DNA of 15,279 nt, taken from NCBI GenBank assembly GCA_046050465.1, contig JBJOPS010000013.1:1-15279 (forward strand), written 5' to 3'. The position numbers were made by a program, and so were the translations under genes. Source of the DNA: Egaibacter sp046050465. Lineage in GTDB: Bacteria > Pseudomonadota > Gammaproteobacteria > Burkholderiales > Burkholderiaceae_C. Positions 7,592 through 13,416 of this stretch are shown here, one piece after another. Position 1 is the stretch's first letter, and each line of letters starts with the position of its first letter. The notes under the pieces are model-generated. The model had not been told where the DNA came from and searched no databases. It was given only the letters and a program-made list of their open reading frames with translations.

Positions 7592-8545
7592 GTGAAATCT
7601 CAACCCGACCGATTGATCGCCTACCTCTGTCTAGCCCTGTGTATGTCCCTGGTTGGCACTTACGTTGCGCTGTCCAAGCCTCTGGTTGCCGCCATGCCTG
7701 TCTTCTTGCTGGCGTGGCTGCGCTTCGGCATTGCCGGAATCGCCATGGGGCACTGGCTGATCAAGCCTGCAGGCGAGCCTGCGATGACGAGTACAACGAA
7801 AAGACTCGTTTTCCTGGAATCCTTTTTGGGCAACTTCCTGTTTTCCATCTGCATGTTGTACGGCGTGAGCATGACCAGTGCGGTGTCGGCCGGTGTCATC
7901 CTGGCCGCCATTCCGGCAGTCGTGGCTATTATGGGCTGGCTCTTTCTGGGCGAGCGGATCGAGCGCCGTGTCTGGGTGGCCATTGCCTGCGCAGTGGTTG
8001 GCATTGGTTTGATGGCGCTATCAAAATCAGAGCATTATACGTATATAAATAAAGAGCTTGATACCGATTTGGCACAAAAAAAAGCACTTATTGGCAATCT
8101 GCTGGTGTTTGGAGCCGTATTATGTGAAGGCGCCTATGTGGTGATTGGCAAGCGTCTCACCGGTGCGCTAAGCCCTAAACGCATCTCTTCGATGATCAAC
8201 CTCTGGGGGTTTGTTTTGATGACGCCCGCAGGTATCTATCTCGCCATCGATTTTGACTTTGCCTCGGTTCCCGTCAACATCTGGGGCCTACTCATGTTCT
8301 ACGCACTGGCTGCCAGCATGTGGACCGTTTGGCTCTGGATGACAGGTATGCAGACCGTACCGGCGGCCAAAGCCGGAGTCTTCACAGTAATGCTGCCCGT
8401 CTTCGCTGCAATAACGGGCATAGGGCTACTGGGTGAACGCCTCGGCAGCCTTCAATTGGTTGCTTTTGGCATTGCATTGACGGGAGTTGTTCTGGCCACA
8501 TTGCCCGGCCGTTCCACTGCTTCGCTGCCTCACATCGATCGTTGA
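7592..8545 (+). CDS. DMT-superfamily (EamA) transporter, repeat-containing
   Basis: Integral membrane transporter of 317 residues with two EamA halves of about five membrane helices each (roughly residues 8-140 and 168-307). Each half ends in the usual G-E-R motif before its last helices (WLFLGERIERRVW and IGLLGERLGSL). Such proteins usually export amino acids or metabolites; the substrate here is unknown, and divergence from a polyamine operon is only weak evidence for a related compound. The start is GTG at 7592, since a stop lies in frame at 7559 and no ATG suits; the ribosome site is poor. The linker between the halves (about residues 142-163, SKSEHYTYINKELDTDLAQK) is polar, conspicuously A+T-rich in DNA and encoded by a degenerate interspersed repeat. 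It converges with boxB across 99 bp. Confidence 0.85.
   Translation: MKSQPDRLIAYLCLALCMSLVGTYVALSKPLVAAMPVFLLAWLRFGIAGIAMGHWLIKPAGEPAMTSTTKRLVFLESFLGNFLFSICMLYGVSMTSAVSAGVILAAIPAVVAIMGWLFLGERIERRVWVAIACAVVGIGLMALSKSEHYTYINKELDTDLAQKKALIGNLLVFGAVLCEGAYVVIGKRLTGALSPKRISSMINLWGFVLMTPAGIYLAIDFDFASVPVNIWGLLMFYALAASMWTVWLWMTGMQTVPAAKAGVFTVMLPVFAAITGIGLLGERLGSLQLVAFGIALTGVVLATLPGRSTASLPHIDR
8017..8080 (-). repeat. Interspersed ~65-bp repeat, copy 1, inside the EamA gene
   Basis: Reads GCTATCAAAATCAGAGC at the left and ACCGATTTGGCACAAAAA at the right. In reverse it shares its skeleton with the copies at 11106-11172 and 13881-13946: a TTTTTGGG-TCAAATC-type left end, a CTAG/AGCTC block, and a GCTAT...TAGC right end. 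The middle is eroded and A+T-rich and contains the perfect palindrome TATACGTATA (8036-8045). It is translated in frame as part of the transporter's inter-domain linker. It is the most diverged of the three copies. Confidence 0.55.
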
Positions 8546-8571
8546 CTATTGATACGGATCATCTATAACAG

Positions 8572-8605
8572 CCCGCCCTGGCAGCGTGAAAGTTGTGCGG
8601 GATTT
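8572..8605 (+). terminator. Weak terminator candidate after the EamA gene
   Basis: CCCGC (8572-8576) can pair with GCGGG (8597-8601) across a 20-nt loop, followed by ATTTT. The stem is short and the loop long, so this is only a candidate. It lies in the 99-bp gap between the convergent EamA and boxB genes, where a terminator for each is expected. Confidence 0.2.
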
Positions 8606-8644
8606 TGGTAGTTTCTGGTTGCAGGAATTTTATTGCGAGTCAGT

Positions 8645-10081
8645 TCACAGCTTCACGTACTCATATTCCACCGGGTTGGCGTTGATGCCGCGGTCTGGCG
8701 GCGCAATCCAGGCGGCCATCTTGCCGGGCTCCGTGACCCGGTGCATCAGGCTTTTGACGAATGAAATATCGGCTGCAGTGGGCAGCCACTGGTCTTTCCT
8801 TGCTTCAAATTCAGCAGCACTGATCGGGTTGCCCTGCGGATCGGTCTGGGCACCCGCCCACACCCCCACATCACGACGGAAACGTGTGGACGGCAACTTC
8901 AGCTCAAAGTCCACCCCCGCGCGCTTGATGCCCATATTCCAGCGCGTCACGCCCACGTTGCAGTCTTTCACATACTCCAGCCGCGTGATTTCGTTCATGC
9001 CGTTGCGGGTGGAAATCGTCTCGCTCCTCATGCCGCCCACATTGCCCGGTGAAGCGTCCGGCACCTGAATCGTCATCTCGGTGTCCAGCTCCACGTGGTC
9101 GGCAAACTTGTCCTCGTCCGGACGGCCCTTGATGCCGTTGGAGAAATAGTTGGCGGCGTTGGATGATGCCTCGGAGCCAAACAGGTCCAGCGAGCTGGTA
9201 AACCAGAAGTTCATGAATTTCTGGATGGTGGGCAGATCGATCACCCCGGCGTTGCGCAGGGTTTGCACATCGTCGGTCTTCAGTTCCTTCATCACTTCCA
9301 GCGTACGCTTGATGACGCGGCCCACGCCAGTTTCACCCACAAACATGTGGTGCGCCTCTTCGGTCAGCATGAAGCGCGTGGTGCGGGCCAGCGGGTCGAA
9401 GGCTGACTCTGCAAACGACTTCAGCTGAAATTTGCCGTCACGGTCCGTGAAATACGTGAACATGAAAAAACTCAGCCAGTTGTCCATCGGCTCATTGAAG
9501 GTGCCCAGAATGCGTGGCTTGTCGGCATCACCGCTGTGGCGCATCAACAATTCTTCGGCCTCTTCCCGGCCATCGCGACCAAAGTGCGCGTGCAGCAGAT
9601 ACACCATGGCCCACAGGTGGCGGCCCTCTTCCACGTTCACCTGAAACAGGTTGCGCAGATCGTAGAGCGATGGCGCGGTGTGGCCCAGCAGGCGCTGCTG
9701 CTCCACCGAAGCAGGTTCGGTGTCGCCCTGCGTGACGATCAGGCGGCGGAAGGTGGAGCGGTATTCGCCGGGTACCTCCTGCCAGACATCCTGGCCCATG
9801 TGGTCACCAAAACCGATTTTGCGGTTTTGCTCCTGGTCGGCCATGAAGATGCCCCAGCGGTAGTCGGGCATGGGCGTGTAGCCATAGCTGGCCCAGCCTG
9901 CGGCGTCTACGCCGACAGCGGTGCGCAAATACACCTCTTTGGCCTTGAAATCGCTCGGACCCATTTCGTCCCACCAGTTCAGGAACGCGGGCTGCCAGTG
10001 CTCCAGCGCGCGCTGCAACTGGCGGTTGTCGCCCAGGTTGATGTTGTTGGGAATCTTGGCTTGCAGGTCAATTGTGCTCAT
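8645..10081 (-). CDS. boxB: Benzoyl-CoA 2,3-epoxidase oxygenase component
   Basis: Di-iron oxygenase of 478 residues that puts one oxygen atom into benzoyl-CoA to form 2,3-epoxybenzoyl-CoA, the dearomatising step of the aerobic box pathway. The sequence is highly typical of BoxB: it opens MSTIDLQAKIPNNINLGDN, carries the di-iron motifs NVEEGRHLW (E152, H155) and LTEEAHHMF (E242, H245), and ends PVEYEYVKL. Candidate further ligands are E122 and the acidic residues around FNEP. An AAGGAAACACC site supports the ATG. BoxB needs electrons, normally from the reductase BoxA, which is not in this window: the next gene in this direction is the convergent EamA transporter. It lies 94 bp after boxC, across a terminator-like hairpin element, so its expression may be lower than that of boxC. 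Confidence in identity is very high. Confidence 0.97.
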   Translation of the reverse strand: MSTIDLQAKIPNNINLGDNRQLQRALEHWQPAFLNWWDEMGPSDFKAKEVYLRTAVGVDAAGWASYGYTPMPDYRWGIFMADQEQNRKIGFGDHMGQDVWQEVPGEYRSTFRRLIVTQGDTEPASVEQQRLLGHTAPSLYDLRNLFQVNVEEGRHLWAMVYLLHAHFGRDGREEAEELLMRHSGDADKPRILGTFNEPMDNWLSFFMFTYFTDRDGKFQLKSFAESAFDPLARTTRFMLTEEAHHMFVGETGVGRVIKRTLEVMKELKTDDVQTLRNAGVIDLPTIQKFMNFWFTSSLDLFGSEASSNAANYFSNGIKGRPDEDKFADHVELDTEMTIQVPDASPGNVGGMRSETISTRNGMNEITRLEYVKDCNVGVTRWNMGIKRAGVDFELKLPSTRFRRDVGVWAGAQTDPQGNPISAAEFEARKDQWLPTAADISFVKSLMHRVTEPGKMAAWIAPPDRGINANPVEYEYVKL

Positions 10082-10106
10082 GGTGTTTCCTTAAAAACTT
10101 TTTCGA

Positions 10107-10175
10107 CGGGCCGCCCCTAGAAAAAGACGGCCCCCTCGGGGGGCAGCGCATTACGCGCAGCGAAAAGCGTGGGGG
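10107..10175 (-). repeat. REP-like G+C-rich hairpin element, terminator-like, between boxC and boxB
   Basis: On the plus strand GCCCC (10130-10134) pairs with GGGGC (10140-10144), preceded by a run of five A residues (10121-10125), followed by GCGCATTACGCGCAGCG and ending at the boxC stop codon. On the transcribed minus strand this becomes a strong G+C hairpin followed 3 nt later by TTTTT, the form of a rho-independent terminator. The combination of GGGCCGCCCC and CCCCCTCGGGGGGCAGCG resembles an intergenic repeat I associate with many Comamonadaceae genomes; I could not confirm this by search. Confidence 0.6.
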
Positions 10176-11903
10176 CTATACCCTTTTCCAGTCAAATTTC
10201 GCTTTTTTGCCGGTGCCAAAGAGCTTTAACGCACCCTCTTCCCCCACGGCATTGGGCCGGATGAAAATCCAGTTCTGCCAGGCCGACAGGCGGCCAAAAA
10301 TGCGTGTCTCCATCGTCTCCTTGCCAGGGAAACGCAGCGAAGCTTCCAGGCCGGTCATGGCGTCAGGCGACAGCGAGGCGCGCTCTTCCAGCATGATGCG
10401 GATCTCGTCGTCCCAGTCGATGTCGTCGGGCGTCAGCGTCACCAGACCCAGACCCAGCGCCTGATCAGCGCGCAGCGGGCTGTCCGACAGGCCCTGCAAT
10501 TGGGCGATGGTGGTAGCGTCTTCGCAAAAACGGGTTTGCAGGCGCGTGAGGCCATTCACTGCCGGGAACCAGCCAAAGTTGGCCGGGCTCAACTGCAGTG
10601 CGGGCGCGCTGTCGGGTGCATCGGGCAGGTCTAGCATGTAGATGCGGTCGCAGGCCAGCGCCAGCTCATACAACGTGCCGGAGAAACACGAACCGGCATC
10701 CACCAGCGCAATCAGCGAGCGGCTGGTCACGTCCAGCCGCGCCAGCGTGCGGCGCAGCGCACCGGTCGTTTCACGTACCAGCCAGTGGTCCTTGAGCGCG
10801 GCCAGCACGCGGTCCATCTGCTGCACCAGCACGGAGTTGCCATGGGTTTTGATGACCCAGGTGCCGATGTCCAGCTCGTTGGTGCGCAGGTTCAGGATGG
10901 CGTCGTCCAGCTCGCGCTGCAGTGCCAGCGGGTACCAGTTCACCCCGGCAGCTTCAATCGCGTCGGGTGTGGATTCAACCGGATTTGACGGCGCCTGCAC
11001 GGTCAGCGTGGCGATGCGCGACTCGCGGTTCACCTGCACATCCACGTGGGTGTAGTGGTAGCCGGTGTCATTCATCACCACCTTCAACGGTGACAATTCG
11101 ATGCCTTTTTGGGTATCTTTCAGCCCTCCAGCTCTCGTCGATATTGCGCGAGCAGCTATTATTTCTGTAGCAACCAGGTCACCAAACTGCTGTGGCTTGG
11201 CGCAGGCGTCGATCAGTTTCCAGTCTTTGGCGCGGTCGGCACGCACGCCTTCGGACGTGGTGCAGAAGATGTCGGCCAGGTCACGGCGCACTTTGCGTTT
11301 ATCGGTCACGCGGGTCAGCCCACCGGTGCCGGGCAACACGCCCAGCAGCGGCACTTCGGGCAGGCTCACGGTGCTGGAGCGGTCATCCACCATCACGATG
11401 CGGTCGCACGCCAGCGCCAGCTCGTAGCCACCACCTGCACAGGCACCGGTGACGGCGGCGATGGATTTCAAGCCCTCATGCCGCGACGAATCTTCCAGAC
11501 CATTGCGCGTTTCGTTGGTGAACTTGCAGAAATTCACCTTCCAGGCGTGGGTGCTCAAACCCAGCATGTAGATGTTGGCGCCCGAGCACCAGATTTTCTC
11601 CTTGCCACTCTCAAACACCACCACCTTCACGGCGGGGTGTTCAAAACGGATGCGGTTCAGCGCATCGTGCAACTCAATGTCCACGCCCAAGTCGTAGCTG
11701 TTGAGTTTGAGCTTGTAGCCGGGCTTGATGCCACCGTCTTCGTTGATGTCCAGCTTCAGGCGGGCCACGTCGGATTCAGCGCCCGTGCCAACGGTCAGCG
11801 TCCAGTGCTGGTAGCGGCTGGGGTGCGTGGCAAAGCTCACCATGTCGCGTGGCTCGCCGTTGAGGACCTGCTGAAACAGCAGGGGTTCGGTCATGGCATT
11901 CAT
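10176..11903 (-). CDS. boxC: Benzoyl-CoA-dihydrodiol lyase (2,3-epoxybenzoyl-CoA ring-cleaving)
   Basis: Crotonase-superfamily enzyme of 575 residues that opens 2,3-epoxybenzoyl-CoA with water to give 3,4-dehydroadipyl-CoA semialdehyde and formate. The first crotonase half includes the oxyanion-hole segment VFESGKEKIWCSGANIYML (about 96-114) and ITGACAGGGYELALACDRI-like signature (VTGACAGGGYE, 151-161), followed by LPEVPLLGVLPGTGGLTR (181-198). The second half starts near 285 and repeats the theme with VDAGSCFSGTLYELALACDRI. A GGAG site 6 bp upstream supports the start at 11903, and its ATG overlaps the boxR stop by four bases, so the two are probably translationally coupled. Residues 245-266, between the halves, are encoded by a degenerate interspersed repeat; the frame stays open and the linker is of near-usual length. 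Identity is very secure. Confidence 0.96.
   Translation of the reverse strand: MNAMTEPLLFQQVLNGEPRDMVSFATHPSRYQHWTLTVGTGAESDVARLKLDINEDGGIKPGYKLKLNSYDLGVDIELHDALNRIRFEHPAVKVVVFESGKEKIWCSGANIYMLGLSTHAWKVNFCKFTNETRNGLEDSSRHEGLKSIAAVTGACAGGGYELALACDRIVMVDDRSSTVSLPEVPLLGVLPGTGGLTRVTDKRKVRRDLADIFCTTSEGVRADRAKDWKLIDACAKPQQFGDLVATEIIAARAISTRAGGLKDTQKGIELSPLKVVMNDTGYHYTHVDVQVNRESRIATLTVQAPSNPVESTPDAIEAAGVNWYPLALQRELDDAILNLRTNELDIGTWVIKTHGNSVLVQQMDRVLAALKDHWLVRETTGALRRTLARLDVTSRSLIALVDAGSCFSGTLYELALACDRIYMLDLPDAPDSAPALQLSPANFGWFPAVNGLTRLQTRFCEDATTIAQLQGLSDSPLRADQALGLGLVTLTPDDIDWDDEIRIMLEERASLSPDAMTGLEASLRFPGKETMETRIFGRLSAWQNWIFIRPNAVGEEGALKLFGTGKKAKFDWKRV
11106..11172 (+). repeat. Interspersed ~65-bp repeat, copy 2, inside boxC
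   Basis: Runs from TTTTTGGGTATCTTTCAG at the left, through CCAGCTCTC and GCGCGAGCAGCTATT, to CTGTAGCA at the right. It looks like the best-preserved of the three copies in this window. It is antisense to boxC and is read through as residues 245-266 (roughly ATEIIAARAISTRAGGLKD). Compared with the copy at 13881-13946 it shares GGGT, TCAG, AGC-CTC, GCGC, GCTATT and TAGCA in the same order and spacing, with a few single-base gaps. Confidence 0.65.
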
Positions 11904-12862
11904 GTTGTTGTCTCCTTCGTTTGTGGCCCGGCAACAAATGCGGGCACGGCGCGTTCCAGATCTTTCAGTGATTGCTTCACGGTGCGGGCGGTGGTGTCCA
12001 CCACGGCATCGGCCCGGGCGTATAGCGCCTCGCGGCTGGCCAGAATGCGGCGCAGGTCTTCCAGCGCTTCGCTACCGGCACCGCGGCTGGCGTGGTCGCC
12101 CGACATGAACGGTCGCATGTCGCCCTGCGCCACCACGCGGCCCATGTGTTCTTCCGGGCTGGTTTTGAGCCAGGCACAGTAAAAATGGCTTTGCAGCAGC
12201 TCGAATGTGTCGCGCTCGCTGACGATGCTGCCACCTGTGGTCATCACCACGCCGCCAACATGTTCCTGTGCAATGCGCAGCAACGCGCGGCGCTCGTATC
12301 GGCGGTAACCGGCCTGCCCGTGCAGCAACAAAATTTCATTCATGCTGGTACCGGCTTCGCGCTCAATCTCGCGGTCCAGTTCGACAAAGGGCACGCCGCG
12401 CTGCGCGGCCAGTTGGGCACCCAGCGTGGACTTACCTGCGCCGCGCAGCCCGATCAACGCAATGCGCTGCTCGCGGCCCAATACGTCGCCCAAGCCAAAC
12501 GTGGCACCCAGCAAGGCATAAGCCTGGTCTAGCTGCGAGTCATCCAACCTGCCCAGCAGTGCGTGCGCCCGGGCCAGAGCGGGCCGAGGCGCATCATGCA
12601 ACAGCTCCAGCATGGCGATGTTCAAAGCGCGGGCAATCGACTCCAGCGAGTTGATGGACACATTACCGCGGCCACTCTCCACATCGGCCAGAAACCGCTC
12701 GCTCAGGCCCGAATCCGCCGCCAGCGCCTTGCGCGTCATGCCCCGGCGCGCACGCCAGGCACGCACCCGGGCGCCCAGGTCCAGCAAAGTAGATGACACT
12801 TCAGGTTCGCTCGCAGATTCGCTGTGAATGTCGTTTTTGATAGCCACGTTCGGGGTTTTCAT
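11900..12862 (-). CDS. boxR: BoxR-type regulator: XRE helix-turn-helix fused to shikimate-kinase-like domain
   Basis: Transcriptional regulator of the box genes, 320 residues. Residues 29-90 form an XRE/Cro helix-turn-helix (ARVRAWRARRGMTRKALA, then SGLSERFLADVESGRGNVSI); 91-130 is a linker; 131-310 resembles shikimate kinase with an intact P-loop GLRGAGKST (138-146) and LDREIEREAG after it. This fusion is the hallmark of BoxR and the anaerobic BzdR, which as I recall are repressors relieved by benzoyl-CoA. It is the first gene of its operon, with a four-base overlap into boxC, so it would control its own level. A near-consensus promoter lies just upstream (12886-12913) and overlaps two palindromes that are the likely operators. 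The ATG at 12862 has a poor ribosome site and a short leader. Confidence 0.95.
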   Translation of the reverse strand: MKTPNVAIKNDIHSESASEPEVSSTLLDLGARVRAWRARRGMTRKALAADSGLSERFLADVESGRGNVSINSLESIARALNIAMLELLHDAPRPALARAHALLGRLDDSQLDQAYALLGATFGLGDVLGREQRIALIGLRGAGKSTLGAQLAAQRGVPFVELDREIEREAGTSMNEILLLHGQAGYRRYERRALLRIAQEHVGGVVMTTGGSIVSERDTFELLQSHFYCAWLKTSPEEHMGRVVAQGDMRPFMSGDHASRGAGSEALEDLRRILASREALYARADAVVDTTARTVKQSLKDLERAVPAFVAGPQTKETTT

Positions 12863-12865
12863 GGT

Positions 12866-12893
12866 TTGACTTGGATCAAAAATGAAGTATATT
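12866..12893 (+). promoter_or_regulatory. Sigma-70-like promoter for flavodoxin-benzoate-CoA ligase
   Basis: TTGACT (12866-12871), a 16-bp spacer and TATATT (12888-12893). It points rightwards, with transcription expected near 12900 and the flavodoxin ATG at 12949. Its -10 box overlaps the -10 box of the leftward boxR promoter, and both sit inside the palindrome at 12883-12896, so the two transcription units probably compete and share one operator. Confidence 0.55.
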
Positions 12894-12896
12894 TCA
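12883..12896. promoter_or_regulatory. Operator candidate 1 (BoxR?) over both -10 boxes
   Basis: TGAAGTATATTTCA is a 14-bp imperfect palindrome (TGAA-N6-TTCA with one mismatched pair inside). It covers the -10 boxes of both divergent promoters, so a bound dimer would block both. Its centre is 30 bp, about three helical turns, from the centre of candidate 2. Confidence 0.45.
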
Positions 12897-12913
12897 GCAA
12901 ATCAGACTGTCAA
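12886..12913 (-). promoter_or_regulatory. Sigma-70-like promoter for boxR-boxC-boxB
   Basis: On the minus strand: a perfect TTGACA (12913-12908), a 16-bp spacer and TATACT (12891-12886). The boxR ATG is about 24 bp past the -10 box, leaving a short leader. The -10 box is embedded in one palindrome (12883-12896) and the -35 box abuts the other (12913-12926), as expected for a repressed promoter. Confidence 0.65.
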
Positions 12914-12926
12914 GCAATATATTGCA
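12913..12926. promoter_or_regulatory. Operator candidate 2 (BoxR?), AGCA-N6-TGCA
   Basis: AGCAATATATTGCA contains the perfect 12-bp palindrome GCAATATATTGC and differs by one base from TGCA-N6-TGCA, the operator I recall for BoxR/BzdR of Azoarcus and Thauera. It abuts the -35 box of the boxR promoter and would lie just downstream of the start of the rightward transcript. Confidence 0.5.
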
Positions 12927-12948
12927 TCAACGCCATGAGACCTATTCC

Positions 12949-13416
12949 ATGAAGCTGAAAATCCTTGTGGGCACCATGACCAGCACCGCTGACTACGTGG
13001 CACAGGCCATCCAGATGGATTGCGCCGATATCGTGAGTGATATCGAGGTGCTGATGATGGACAACCTGGACATCAGCGTGTTTGATGTTGCGACGGATGA
13101 AGATGCACTTTATCTCATCTGCACATCCACTTATGGCTCGGGCGACGTGCCTGACAACGCCCGCGCGCTGTACGAATCGCTGGACACCACACCCAAATAC
13201 CTGGGCCACGTGCGTTATGGCGTGATCGCGCTGGGCGACCGCACCTACCTGCAAACTTTCTGCTTTGGCGGCAAGAAGTTTGACGAACGCCTGCAGGGCC
13301 TGGGTGCGCAACGCGTGGGCGAGGTCTGGTGCCATGACGCCAGCGCCGGAACGCTGCCCGAAACCGAGGGCGCCGCCTGGTGCCGCGAATGGCTGGCGCT
13401 GGCGGAGACAGCATGA
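12949..13416 (+). CDS. Small MioC-like flavodoxin in the benzoate cluster
   Basis: Single-domain flavodoxin-like protein of 155 residues, close in size and pattern to MioC. FMN contacts expected of the family are visible: a phosphate loop VGTMTSTADYVA (7-18; the glycine of the usual TGNT is a serine), the first ring loop CTSTYGSGDVPDN (58-70) and the second ring loop LGDRTYLQTFC (95-105). No reductase or iron-sulfur domain is attached. It would shuttle one or two electrons as FMN semiquinone or hydroquinone. Its ATG is first in the rightward operon, and its stop overlaps the ligase start by four bases (ATGA), so the two are co-translated. That position, with boxA absent, makes it a candidate partner for BoxB; this is an inference. 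Upstream TTG codons in frame were rejected in favour of ATG 12949, where similarity begins. Confidence 0.85.
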   Translation: MKLKILVGTMTSTADYVAQAIQMDCADIVSDIEVLMMDNLDISVFDVATDEDALYLICTSTYGSGDVPDNARALYESLDTTPKYLGHVRYGVIALGDRTYLQTFCFGGKKFDERLQGLGAQRVGEVWCHDASAGTLPETEGAAWCREWLALAETA

